DNA from: Candidatus Aenigmatarchaeota archaeon
GTDB taxonomy: Archaea; Aenigmatarchaeota; Aenigmatarchaeia; GW2011-AR5
Assembly: GCA_016184005.1 (NCBI GenBank)
Contig: JACPDL010000003.1
Coordinates: 62,001-126,000 of the forward strand
Reading direction: 5' to 3'
DNA: 64,000 bases
The notes beneath the pieces are model-generated. The model did no database searches and was not told the DNA's origin. It saw only the letters and a program-made list of their open reading frames with translations. The stretch's first letter is position 1. Each line of letters begins with the position of its first letter. Below are positions 45,721 through 54,059 of the stretch, piece by piece. Position numbers and translations under genes: made by a program.

Positions 45721-46464
45721 ATGGATACAACTGAAAAACTTACATTTGGTTTCCTTGGGATAAGTGCTATTGTTGCGATATTTGCCGTTTTTTCTGTCTT
45801 TAACGTGTTTTCATTCAGCACGAATGAGAATGCCGCACAAAATGTCATGGGTCAAGGATCAACAAGGATGAGCCTTTCTCCTTTCGACGTGAAGTTGGCA
45901 ATTCAGTTTATGGACAAAAACGGCGACGGCAAGTGCGATGCCTGTGGCATGCCTGTTGAGATGTGCATGGATTCCGGGCAGCTGCAGTGCAACATGGATC
46001 CCAAGTCTACTATAGGGATTTTAGGCTCTCAGCACATCCATACGGACTGGAAAATATACATCAATGGCAAAGCATCAGACGATAATTTTTTTGACTCTAT
46101 AGCCATGGACATGTCAAATGCAACCAGGGAAATATCAAGCAGTTTCATACACGTCGACAAAGGCGCGCCCGCTCCGGAAAAAACAGGCGATATCTTGCAT
46201 ATGCACGCGACCGGCGTTCCTCTGTGGATATTCTTCAAGAGCGTCGGGATGGATTTCAACAAAGAAAGCCTGGCTTTGCCTGATGGACGGAAATTTTCAA
46301 ACGACGGCAAAGACACCCTTAAGTTCTACGTAAACGGCAAGCCTAACAGCGAGTGGGAAAATTATGTTTTCAGGGATCTGGACAAGATCCTGATTTCATA
46401 CGGAGAGGAAAGAGACTTAAGCCAGCAGATTAATTCAGTAACAGATTTTTCTAAAAGTCACTGA
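45721..46464 (+). CDS. TM-anchored extracytoplasmic His/Cys-rich protein (HxH...HATGV family)
   Basis: CDACGMPVEMCMDSGQLQCNMD; HIHTDWKIYINGK; ILHMHATGVPLWIFFKSVGMDF; LKFYVNGKPNSEWENYVFRDLDKILISYGEE; paralog of 54060..54788. Confidence 0.75.
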   Translation: MDTTEKLTFGFLGISAIVAIFAVFSVFNVFSFSTNENAAQNVMGQGSTRMSLSPFDVKLAIQFMDKNGDGKCDACGMPVEMCMDSGQLQCNMDPKSTIGILGSQHIHTDWKIYINGKASDDNFFDSIAMDMSNATREISSSFIHVDKGAPAPEKTGDILHMHATGVPLWIFFKSVGMDFNKESLALPDGRKFSNDGKDTLKFYVNGKPNSEWENYVFRDLDKILISYGEERDLSQQINSVTDFSKSH

Positions 46465-46472
46465 GTGATCAA

Positions 46473-46658
46473 ATGAAAAAACTTGCAGGAACATTAACAT
46501 GCCCAGAATGCGGGCATAAGCAGAAAATGGAAATCCCAAAAAAAGTATGCATGCATTTCTACAAGTGCGAAAAATGCAAGAAGCTTATAAAGGGCAAAGA
46601 CAAATGCATATTCTGCTCGTATGCAGATAGAAAATGTCCCAGCGGGTGTTTGCGATGA
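46473..46658 (+). CDS. GDCCVxC-domain-like small Cys-rich protein
   Basis: LAGTLTCPECGHKQKMEIPKKVCMHFYKCEKCKKLIKGKDKCIFCSYADRKCPSGC. Confidence 0.75.
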   Translation: MKKLAGTLTCPECGHKQKMEIPKKVCMHFYKCEKCKKLIKGKDKCIFCSYADRKCPSGCLR

Positions 46659-47098
46659 AAAAGAAAAGCAGGAATACTGTCCCCGCGGGGAAAAAAGGAA
46701 GGGCTATGTCTGCATTCACAGGCCTTTCAGGCACATTGAGCTTCCTGGGTGGATGGCAGGTTTGCCACAACATCTGCTTGGGCATCATAGCTTTGCTGTC
46801 AGTCATTGGAATAACGGTAGTCGGCATGCCGCTCCTGTTTCTCACGCAGTACACCGTATATTTCTGGTCGCTGGCTGTATTGATTCTGGTTCCTACCGTC
46901 CTGATGTACTGGAGAAACAGAAAGTGCATGTCCGTGAAGCTGGTCATGTTCAATGTTGGCATAGTAATTGCCAGCGTGCCTTTTGTGGATATGCAGCCTT
47001 ACCAGATAGTATTCTGGCTTATCGGCGGCACCCTGATTCTGGGCGCAGCATGGATGTTTTTGAAGCCGAAGCTGGCAAATCTTCGTAAACAGCCATGA
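46655..47098 (+). CDS. Multi-TM protein with CHNIC motif
   Basis: LGGWQVCHNICLGIIALLSVIGITVVGMPLLFLTQYTVYFWSLAVLILVP; ATGA overlap with upstream gene. Confidence 0.7.
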   Translation: MKKKSRNTVPAGKKGRAMSAFTGLSGTLSFLGGWQVCHNICLGIIALLSVIGITVVGMPLLFLTQYTVYFWSLAVLILVPTVLMYWRNRKCMSVKLVMFNVGIVIASVPFVDMQPYQIVFWLIGGTLILGAAWMFLKPKLANLRKQP

Positions 47099-47099
47099 T

Positions 47100-47220
47100 T
47101 TATCCTCAGAGACATTGAAAACTGCTGTCTTTAGACAGCAGATGAAACACAATGTCTCTGGGATCACATCTTCTCACAAACCACCGACTTTAGTCGGGTG
47201 GTATATTAAGAAGATATGAT
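47100..47220 (+). repeat. Two-domain structured element, copy 3
   Basis: TATCCTCAGAGACATTGAAAACTGCTGTCTTTAGACAGCAGATGAAACACAATGTCTCTGGGATCACATCTTCTCACAAACCACCGACTTTAGTCGGGTGGTATATTAAGAAGATATGAT. Confidence 0.85.
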
Positions 47221-47253
47221 AACTTAAATACGTTTTGCTTCTATAATCTATCG

Positions 47254-47736
47254 ATGTTAACGCAACGGAAAAGGCTCGGCCTGGCACTGATTGGGCTGGC
47301 TGCCGGGCTGTTCTTTGTAGTGCTTTCATTAACGCTGTATGTGATTAACGTTAACAATTTTCTGCATTCCGACTGCCCGTTGCCACCGGGTGTCTGCCCG
47401 CTTCATAAGGCTGTACCGGCAGAATCGCTATTTGGCTTCGGCATTGACGGCATTCTTGCCACCATTGGTTTATTTCTGTTTTTCTCCAAAGAACAGCAGA
47501 CACAAATAGTAAACATGGACAAGCTGAAATCTATTTCGGACTCCCTTGAGGGAGATGACAAAAAAATATTCGGCATGGTAATAGACTCGGGTGCAATATT
47601 CCAGAGCGAACTTGTAGAAAAAAGCGGAGTGACAAAAGTTAAGGTTACCAGAATCCTTGACAAACTTGAAGCCAAGGGCCTTATAGAAAGGAAAAGGCGC
47701 GGAATGACAAACATCGTAATGCTCAGACAGTCCTGA
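47254..47736 (+). CDS. Two-TM membrane protein with C-terminal MarR-like wHTH
   Basis: TM1 LGLALIGLAAGLFFVVLSLTLYVI; loop SDCPLPPGVCPLH; TM2 FGIDGILATIGLFLFF; wHTH IFQSELVEKSGVTKVKVTRILDKLEAKGLIERKRRGMTNIVML. Confidence 0.8.
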   Translation: MLTQRKRLGLALIGLAAGLFFVVLSLTLYVINVNNFLHSDCPLPPGVCPLHKAVPAESLFGFGIDGILATIGLFLFFSKEQQTQIVNMDKLKSISDSLEGDDKKIFGMVIDSGAIFQSELVEKSGVTKVKVTRILDKLEAKGLIERKRRGMTNIVMLRQS

Positions 47737-47813
47737 TCATTCACGTTCTAGCTGAAACTAGTTTCACCCTACCCTTTATCGGTTGTTTCAACTAATAGAT
47801 AGCAGGTGATTTC

Positions 47814-48368
47814 ATGAATATGAAACTGGTCAGTATTGCCGTAATGGCAATGCTTGTGGGCGTTATCGCAGTTATGGGCTATCAGCTTTACGGAACGCCG
47901 AAAATTACAGGCTATGCTACTGCAGCAGACAGTGGTTCGTATCAGGGATATTCCTCATACGAGGAAATGATGCAGGCACATCATGGTGGCGGTGTCCAGC
48001 AAGATTCCGGTTGCGGGATGGACTCGGGGCCGTCTGCATCCAAGTTTGCTACAGGCGAAGTTACAGATTATGGAATATCCCTTGACAACAAAGGGTACCA
48101 AGACTTGCTGGGTTATGCAAACGTTCGGTTGGACGGGGTTCAAAGCGAAAAAATAATCGGCCTTGATATAGAGATACCCTGCTGCGGATTCCAGAAAATA
48201 CAGGCGAGCGGAAATTGCGAGTGCGGCCACCACGTAGCGCTGGTGGGCCTGGCAAAACTGCTGGCGTCGAAGGGCTACGACAGAGACGAAATACAGAAAG
48301 AGATAGACGTGTGGAAAAACATTTTCTATCCGAACGGCGTGGATAGCGGAGCAGGTGCGTGCGGATGA
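47814..48368 (+). CDS. TM-anchored protein with CC...CECGHH domain
   Basis: IPCCGFQKIQASGNCECGHHVALVGLAKLLASKGYDRDEIQKEIDVWKNIFYP; related to C-terminus of 41799..43316. Confidence 0.7.
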   Translation: MNMKLVSIAVMAMLVGVIAVMGYQLYGTPKITGYATAADSGSYQGYSSYEEMMQAHHGGGVQQDSGCGMDSGPSASKFATGEVTDYGISLDNKGYQDLLGYANVRLDGVQSEKIIGLDIEIPCCGFQKIQASGNCECGHHVALVGLAKLLASKGYDRDEIQKEIDVWKNIFYPNGVDSGAGACG

Positions 48369-48889
48369 GAAGTAAGATAGCAGCCTTAACAGCTCTTTTT
48401 TTCTCTTTTTTTGTTATACTCCCAAGAACCGTGTCGGCACACTGCCCACTATGCACAGTTGCAACAGGCATGGCTGTTGCAACGACGCGCCTTTACGGGA
48501 TTGACGATATGATAATCGGCCTTTTCATCGGCAGCTTCGTCGTTTCAACGGCCTTATGGATGAATAATATCGCATTGAAACGGAACAGGAAGAAAGAATA
48601 CCTGCCTTATCAATCATCCAGCCTTGTGCTGGTGTCCCTTCTGACAACGCTTGCAACCCTTTATTTTTCAGGGCTGCTGGGCGACATGAATTATCAGGCT
48701 CTTGGGGTGGACAAGATATTTCTCGGCACGCTTGCAGGAACTGTTATAACGCTTGTCTCATTCGAGATCCACAAGAAACTCCGGTGGTATAATGGCAACA
48801 GGAACTATGTTCCCATGCAGGGCATCATCCTGCCTTTGCTGTCTGTTGTGATTGCGAGCCTAGGGTTTTACGCGATGGGATTGATATGA
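48359..48889 (+). CDS. Multi-TM protein with HCPLC motif
   Basis: AHCPLCTVATGMAVATTRLYGIDDMIIGLFIGSFVVSTALWMNN. Confidence 0.7.
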   Translation: MRMRSKIAALTALFFSFFVILPRTVSAHCPLCTVATGMAVATTRLYGIDDMIIGLFIGSFVVSTALWMNNIALKRNRKKEYLPYQSSSLVLVSLLTTLATLYFSGLLGDMNYQALGVDKIFLGTLAGTVITLVSFEIHKKLRWYNGNRNYVPMQGIILPLLSVVIASLGFYAMGLI

Positions 48890-49281
48890 CCGCCAAAGCT
48901 AAACCAAGAGCAAAGGGCGACATATCCAAGGCGCAGGATCTTGTCATGGCTACGGTTAACCTGATATCCCTTGAGGAGCACCTGGCATTCACTGCTATGA
49001 AAACCGGCGAGCAGGATTTTTATGAGATCGCCAGAAATGTCCGCAAGTTGCGCATACGATGCCTGCGAGAGCTTGTAGGCGAGCCGCGCGGCGAGCTTTG
49101 GTGCGCAAGCAAGCACGTGCTTTCTGCGATGATGCGCCTGCTCGAAGTTGCAAGCAAGGAAGACGGCAAGAAATGCGGCGAGTATCTGGAAGCGGCATTT
49201 GACCTCTACAAGTTATTCTGGCTGTTCAGGGAGGCCGGCTATGAAATTAAAACTGCGAAACCTAAAATCAAAGCTAAATAA
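48886..49281 (+). CDS. Conserved-looking hypothetical alpha-helical protein
   Basis: ISKAQDLVMATVNLISLEEHLAFTAMKTGEQDFYEIARNVRKLRIRCLRELVG; ATGA overlap. Confidence 0.6.
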   Translation: MTAKAKPRAKGDISKAQDLVMATVNLISLEEHLAFTAMKTGEQDFYEIARNVRKLRIRCLRELVGEPRGELWCASKHVLSAMMRLLEVASKEDGKKCGEYLEAAFDLYKLFWLFREAGYEIKTAKPKIKAK

Positions 49282-49329
49282 GGCTTTAAAGAATGCAATG
49301 AAATGCTGCTTTGAGGAGTAGTTATAACG

Positions 49330-49554
49330 ATGAAAAACAAAAGAAACAATAAAAAATTAATTTATCTGGCAATTCTCATTGTCGTGATAGCAGCGGTTAT
49401 TGGGTTCTTTGCGTATCAGAAAAGCGAACAAAACTACCAGAAGGCTATTCAGAGCGAGCTGCCTGACAAATGCGCCACGCCCCCGGGATATACGGATGAG
49501 CAGTGGAAAGAGCATATGAGCCACCATCCCGACATGTACGAGGGATGCCTTTAG
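49330..49554 (+). CDS. Small TM-anchored protein
   Basis: MKNKRNNKKLIYLAILIVVIAAVIGFFAYQKSEQNYQKAIQSELPDKCATPPGYTDEQWKEHMSHHPDMYEGCL. Confidence 0.65.
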   Translation: MKNKRNNKKLIYLAILIVVIAAVIGFFAYQKSEQNYQKAIQSELPDKCATPPGYTDEQWKEHMSHHPDMYEGCL

Positions 49555-49982
49555 CGAAATGATTTCGCGCAGCTTGCGCAACAGAAGTTGAGTATCCTTC
49601 CTCTTATCTTCTGCCTGTATTCGCCGCGATAGATCTCGCAGCCGCAATGCGAGCATTTTGTAATCTTTTGCCTGACTGCGACATCAAGGATATCAGAAAA
49701 TTTATTCAATAGGCCGGATGCAAAATTCCTGCCCTTTCTGGTAATCTTGTAGACCTTCCTCTTCTTCTTCCCGACATGCCTTATTTCCTGGCTGACGTAA
49801 CCCATATTCTGGAACCTTTTGAGCAGCGGATATATCTGCCCTGCGCTGGGCTTCTTGCCAAGCCTATTTCCAAGCTCGTCAATTATGTCATAACCGTGCA
49901 TTGGCCCTTCGTGCAGGAGCATAAGCATGTAGAATTTGACAAGGTTTGTCATGAACCCCTCTTCTTTCTTCACGGATAGCAC
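49551..49982 (-). CDS. PadR-family regulator with C-terminal TRASH-like Cys motif
   Basis: LLHEGPMHGYDIIDELGNRLGKKPSAGQIYPLLKRFQNMGYVSQEIRHVGKKKRKVYKITRKG; KCSHCGCEIYRGEYRQKIRGRILNFCCASCAKSF. Confidence 0.85.
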   Translation of the reverse strand: MLSVKKEEGFMTNLVKFYMLMLLHEGPMHGYDIIDELGNRLGKKPSAGQIYPLLKRFQNMGYVSQEIRHVGKKKRKVYKITRKGRNFASGLLNKFSDILDVAVRQKITKCSHCGCEIYRGEYRQKIRGRILNFCCASCAKSFR

Positions 49983-49999
49983 CCAACATCTCCTGGTGC

Positions 50000-50018
50000 T
50001 ATATCTAATAATGATATA
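50000..50018. promoter_or_regulatory. Putative PadR-type operator
   Basis: TATATC-TAATAAT-GATATA inverted repeat in divergent promoter region of padR-like gene. Confidence 0.45.
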
Positions 50019-50058
50019 TATTTAAATACTTGCCTGAACCAGTATATTTGGTGATGAG

Positions 50059-50307
50059 ATGACAGCGAATCTGTTGAATTCAAGGGCATTTGGGATGGCG
50101 TCCGCGGTAGTGGCGTTCTTGATGGACGCAGCGGGCTACGTGTGGCACGGCATGCTGCAGCAGCCTTCAATAATGAATCTGCTCTATCCGGGATTCTGGA
50201 GCAGCCCGTCGCTGCTCTTCTTTGGATTAGTGGGCACCGTCGTTGGAGCCTACGCGGCAGGCTATGTATTTGCGTGGCTTTACAACAAACAGGAAAAGAA
50301 AAGATGA
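50059..50307 (+). CDS. Small membrane protein
   Basis: 82 aa, hydrophobic segments ASAVVAFLMDAAGYVWHGML and LLFFGLVGTVVGAYAAGYVFAWLY. Confidence 0.65.
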   Translation: MTANLLNSRAFGMASAVVAFLMDAAGYVWHGMLQQPSIMNLLYPGFWSSPSLLFFGLVGTVVGAYAAGYVFAWLYNKQEKKR

Positions 50308-50322
50308 AAAAGAGGTGAACAG

Positions 50323-50517
50323 ATGGTAAACCGCAATCTGAACAGCGTCGACAGGATTCTGCGCTTCGCGCTTGCTTTCTGGTGGCTCGGGCCTTTTGCC
50401 CCTCAATTCGTCGCCGAATGGGCAAACTGGCTTATAGCTGTCTTGGGCTGGGTGGCGCTGATAGAGAGTTTCGTTGGCTGGTGCTGGCTCCACAAGCTGC
50501 TTGGCATAAAGAAGTAG
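50323..50517 (+). CDS. DUF2892-like small membrane protein
   Basis: RNLNSVDRILRFALAFWWLGPF...WANWLIAVLGWVALIESFVGWCWLHKLLGI. Confidence 0.75.
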   Translation: MVNRNLNSVDRILRFALAFWWLGPFAPQFVAEWANWLIAVLGWVALIESFVGWCWLHKLLGIKK

Positions 50518-50527
50518 GGGTGATTTC

Positions 50528-50563
50528 ATGGCGAAAAGAAAGAAAAAACAAGGATGCTGCTAA
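50528..50563 (+). CDS. 11-aa Lys-rich micropeptide ending in Cys-Cys (not in ORF track)
   Basis: MAKRKKKQGCC*; SD-like GGGGTGA upstream; sits just before the copA-like gene. Confidence 0.5.
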   Translation: MAKRKKKQGCC

Positions 50564-50613
50564 GGATCAGAGAAAAATAAATAAGGCAGTATGATTATTT
50601 GACGTGGTGAGAA

Positions 50614-52710
50614 ATGGCTAAAGACCCTGTTTGCGGAATGTATGTGGATGAGAAGAAGGCAAAATTCAGCACCGAGCAGGAAGGCTTGACATATTATTTC
50701 TGCAGCGAGAATTGCCTGAAAGAGTTTCTCAGGCCGCAGGCAGAAATGCGAAAACTGAAATACGTTGCAACATTCAGCATTGCGCTTGGCGCGTTGACGA
50801 TGTTTTTTGAATACTTCTACCCCGTAAGGCCGTTCGGCATTTCTAATTACATATTATTGTTCTTGCTGGCCACACCCGTGCAGTTCATAGGAGGCTGGCG
50901 ATTCTACAAAGGCACTCTGGACGCTGTCAAAGCCAGGCAGGCCAATATGGATTCGCTGATCGCGATAGGGACTACTGCCGCATGGGTATACAGCACAATA
51001 TTTACATTCCAGGGAATATTCTGGCCAAGGATATTTCCAAGTGTAACAACAGGCGGGCCGGAAGTTTATTTTACTGAATCAGGCCTGATAATCGGCTTTA
51101 TTCTTCTTGGCAGATACATGGAGCATCTTGTCAAGGGCAGGGCGTCGAATGCGATAAGAAGGCTTGTTGACCTGCAGCCGAAGATGGCAAAAGTAGTCAG
51201 AGATGGCAATGAAATAGAAATTCCGGTGGAGGAAGTAAAGGTTGGCGATATTGTTGTCATCAGGCCTGGAGAAAAGATACCTGTCGACGGGATTATTATG
51301 GATGGGTCATCAGCAATAGACCAGTCGATGATAACAGGCGAGAGCATACCTGTCGACAGGAAAAAAGGCGACGAGGTTATAGGCGCGACTATAAACAAGT
51401 CCGGATTGCTCAAGATCAAAGCCACTAAGATCGGCTCTGATACAGCATTATCGCAGATTGTCAAGATGGTCCAGGAAGCAATTGCGCAACGCGCGCCGAT
51501 GCAAAGGCTTGCTGATGTCGTATCATCATACTTTGTTCCGGCAGTAGTTGTGGTTTCAATAGTTTCATTCTTGTTTTGGTATTACATAGCAGGATTGCCT
51601 TTTGCGACAGCACTCACGACGCTTATAGCAGTTCTTATAATAGCATGCCCCTGCGCGCTTGGAATAGCAACGCCTGCCGCAATAATGATAGGCGCGGGCA
51701 AAGGTGCGCAGAACGGGATACTGATAAAGAGCGGTGAATATCTTGAAAAAGCAAGAAAGATAAACACAATTGTATTCGACAAGACAGGCACGCTTACCAA
51801 GGGCGAGCCAGAGGTAACTGACATAATCGCAATGAACTCAAAAGAAAATATTCTCCTATATGCAGCCACGGCTGAAAGCGGCTCAGAACATCCATTAGGC
51901 CAGGCCATAGTGAAACACGCAAAAGCAAAAAACATAAGGATAGGCGAGCCTAAAAATTTCAAGGCAATAGCGGGCCACGGGATTTCTGCTTCTTATCGCG
52001 GCAAAAAAATACTGCTTGGAAACAGAAAACTCATGACAAAAAACAGGATAGACACAGAACGCGTAGAGAAGAATGTCCAGAAGCTCGAAGAAGACGGCAA
52101 GACAGTGATGTTTATTGCCATAAACAAAAAACTGGCAGGATTGATAGCCGTTGCGGATACGCTAAAAGAAAATTCCAGCGAAGCCGTAAAGAAACTCGAA
52201 TTGATGGGAATAGATGTCATCATGATAACAGGAGACAATCCGCGGACAGCCAATGCTATTTCAAAGAAGGTTGAAATCAAGCGCGTGCTTGCTGAGGTCC
52301 TGCCTCAGGATAAGGCAAAGGAAATAAAAAAATTGCAGAAAGAAGGCAGAATTGTTGCAATGGTAGGCGACGGCATAAACGACGCTCCGGCACTGGCGCA
52401 GGCAGACGTAGGCATAGCGATAGGCGCAGGGACAGACATCGCAAAGGAGACGGGCGGGATTGTGCTGATTAAGAACGACCTGCGCGATGTTGTAGGCGCC
52501 ATCAAGCTCAGCAAGAAAACCGTAAGGAAAATGAAGGAAAACCTGTTCTGGGCTTTTGTCTATAATATTGCGCTTATACCTGTTGCTGCCGGGGTGTTGT
52601 ATCCGTTTTCCGGAATAATGCTCAATCCCATTTACGCGGCAATAGCCATGGCCCTCAGCTCTATAACAGTCGTAACGAACTCGCTGCTGCTTGCTAAATA
52701 CAGGCTATAG
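50614..52710 (+). CDS. copA: Cu-type P1B-ATPase with N-terminal YHS/TRASH-like domain
   Basis: KDPVCGMYVDEKKAKFSTEQEGLTYYFCSENCLKEF; IACPCALGIATPAAIMIG; VFDKTGTLTKGEPEVT; GSEHPLGQAI; VAMVGDGINDAPALAQADVGIAIG. Confidence 0.95.
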   Translation: MAKDPVCGMYVDEKKAKFSTEQEGLTYYFCSENCLKEFLRPQAEMRKLKYVATFSIALGALTMFFEYFYPVRPFGISNYILLFLLATPVQFIGGWRFYKGTLDAVKARQANMDSLIAIGTTAAWVYSTIFTFQGIFWPRIFPSVTTGGPEVYFTESGLIIGFILLGRYMEHLVKGRASNAIRRLVDLQPKMAKVVRDGNEIEIPVEEVKVGDIVVIRPGEKIPVDGIIMDGSSAIDQSMITGESIPVDRKKGDEVIGATINKSGLLKIKATKIGSDTALSQIVKMVQEAIAQRAPMQRLADVVSSYFVPAVVVVSIVSFLFWYYIAGLPFATALTTLIAVLIIACPCALGIATPAAIMIGAGKGAQNGILIKSGEYLEKARKINTIVFDKTGTLTKGEPEVTDIIAMNSKENILLYAATAESGSEHPLGQAIVKHAKAKNIRIGEPKNFKAIAGHGISASYRGKKILLGNRKLMTKNRIDTERVEKNVQKLEEDGKTVMFIAINKKLAGLIAVADTLKENSSEAVKKLELMGIDVIMITGDNPRTANAISKKVEIKRVLAEVLPQDKAKEIKKLQKEGRIVAMVGDGINDAPALAQADVGIAIGAGTDIAKETGGIVLIKNDLRDVVGAIKLSKKTVRKMKENLFWAFVYNIALIPVAAGVLYPFSGIMLNPIYAAIAMALSSITVVTNSLLLAKYRL

Positions 52711-52762
52711 TTCTGCAGAAAACCATAATTATTTAAATGTCACAAACTATATATGCTAAGTC

Positions 52763-52777
52763 TTACAGATGTTGTAA
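52763..52777. promoter_or_regulatory. TTACA-N5-TGTAA operator candidate
   Basis: TTACAGATGTTGTAA just upstream of dsbA-like gene; matches dyad at 41666. Confidence 0.65.
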
Positions 52778-52792
52778 ATCTAAAGTGATAAA

Positions 52793-53536
52793 ATGGCAGA
52801 AGAGCACGTTACAATAAAGAAGTCGACATACAACAAAATACTGGCCGGGCTTGTTGTTGTTATGGTTGCTTTTTCATTCAGCTTGGGCTTCATTCTTGGC
52901 GGTAGCGGAAAAACAGCGGTTAACATTGCTGCAGGATCTGATTTGGCACCGGTGCAGCAGCCATCAGTGCCGGCGGGAAATCAGGCACTCCCCGGCAGGG
53001 TGCAGGTATCGCTGGATGACGACCCGCAGCTGGGCGACAGGAACGCCAAGTTAGTTATGATAGAGTTCAGCGATTTCCAGTGCCCGTTCTGCGAAAGATT
53101 CTTCTCCAGCACACTGCCTCTAGTCAAAAAGGAATACGTGGATACAGGGAAAGTCTTGTTTGTCTACAGGGACTTTCCGCTTGACAGCATACACCCGCAG
53201 GCAGTCCCGGCGGCACTGGCAGCCGGGTGCGCAGACGAGCAAGGCAGGTTCTGGGAATACCACGATAAGATATTCCAGAACCAGGCGTCTCTTGGCGACA
53301 CGAGCTACAAGGCATGGGCAGCGGATCTCGGCCTTGACACGACGAAATTCAACGACTGCTATGATTCAAAGAAATATGCCGGCGAGGTGCAGAAGGATTT
53401 CCAGGACGGCAGCGATGCCGGCGTTTCCGGAACACCGACATTCTACATAGGCAGCCCGCAGAAAGGCTACATAGAAATTGTAGGCGCACAGCCCTTCTCT
53501 GTTATCAAGCAGGCATTAGATCAGGGACTGGCATGA
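52793..53536 (+). CDS. DsbA-family membrane-anchored thiol oxidoreductase
   Basis: IEFSDFQCPFCERFFSSTLPLVKKEYVDTGKVLFVYRDFPLDSIHPQAVPAALAAGCADEQGRFWEYHDKIF; GTPTFYIG. Confidence 0.92.
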   Translation: MAEEHVTIKKSTYNKILAGLVVVMVAFSFSLGFILGGSGKTAVNIAAGSDLAPVQQPSVPAGNQALPGRVQVSLDDDPQLGDRNAKLVMIEFSDFQCPFCERFFSSTLPLVKKEYVDTGKVLFVYRDFPLDSIHPQAVPAALAAGCADEQGRFWEYHDKIFQNQASLGDTSYKAWAADLGLDTTKFNDCYDSKKYAGEVQKDFQDGSDAGVSGTPTFYIGSPQKGYIEIVGAQPFSVIKQALDQGLA

Positions 53537-53540
53537 TCCG

Positions 53541-53990
53541 ATGAAGGTTGCAGAGGTCCTGAGAATCAGGAAATATTTGCTGGTTGCCGTTTTTTCATCG
53601 CTTATGTTCACTTCTGTATACGTTTACACGCAGGTTCTCGGCATACTTGAGAATCTTGACCTGTGGTTCACTGTGATACCGTGGTACAACGCTGTCCTGT
53701 TCGTGATCTTCGCATCCCTGTTCGGGGTGACATTTTCTTTCCAAGTTTACAACTGGAAGCAGCCAAAGGTCTGCAAGGTTAATGGCAAATCAATCGGTGC
53801 GAGTTCTTCTGCCACAATATTGGGCCTCTTTGTTGCGCAGTGCCCTGCGTGCGTCTCTTTGGGAGCGCTTCTCCTGCCGGCAAGCATTTTCACGGCAATC
53901 TTCGTGAAATACAGCACCGTAATGAACCTGATAGGCATAGGCCTGCTTCTTTTCACCATACACTATTTAGGCGGCTTCAGGAAAGACTGA
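53541..53990 (+). CDS. Small multi-TM protein with CPAC motif
   Basis: LFVAQCPACVSLGALLLPASIFTAIFVKYSTVMNLIGIGLLLFTIHYL. Confidence 0.7.
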   Translation: MKVAEVLRIRKYLLVAVFSSLMFTSVYVYTQVLGILENLDLWFTVIPWYNAVLFVIFASLFGVTFSFQVYNWKQPKVCKVNGKSIGASSSATILGLFVAQCPACVSLGALLLPASIFTAIFVKYSTVMNLIGIGLLLFTIHYLGGFRKD

Positions 53991-54059
53991 AACTTCGCAT
54001 TCCACTATTTGAAACCAAGATTTAAAAACTTCTGTTCAAAGATTAGCAGTTGATACAAT

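Noticed and set aside
46029-46333. Overlapping ORFs on both strands in 45721..46464
   Set aside because: No homology signal; the HxH-HATGV reading frame is supported by its paralog at 54060.
49290-49320. Mini-ORF MKCCFEE before the 74-aa TM protein
   Set aside because: Overlaps the SD region of the next gene, lacks the basic run of the other CC micropeptides; likely chance.
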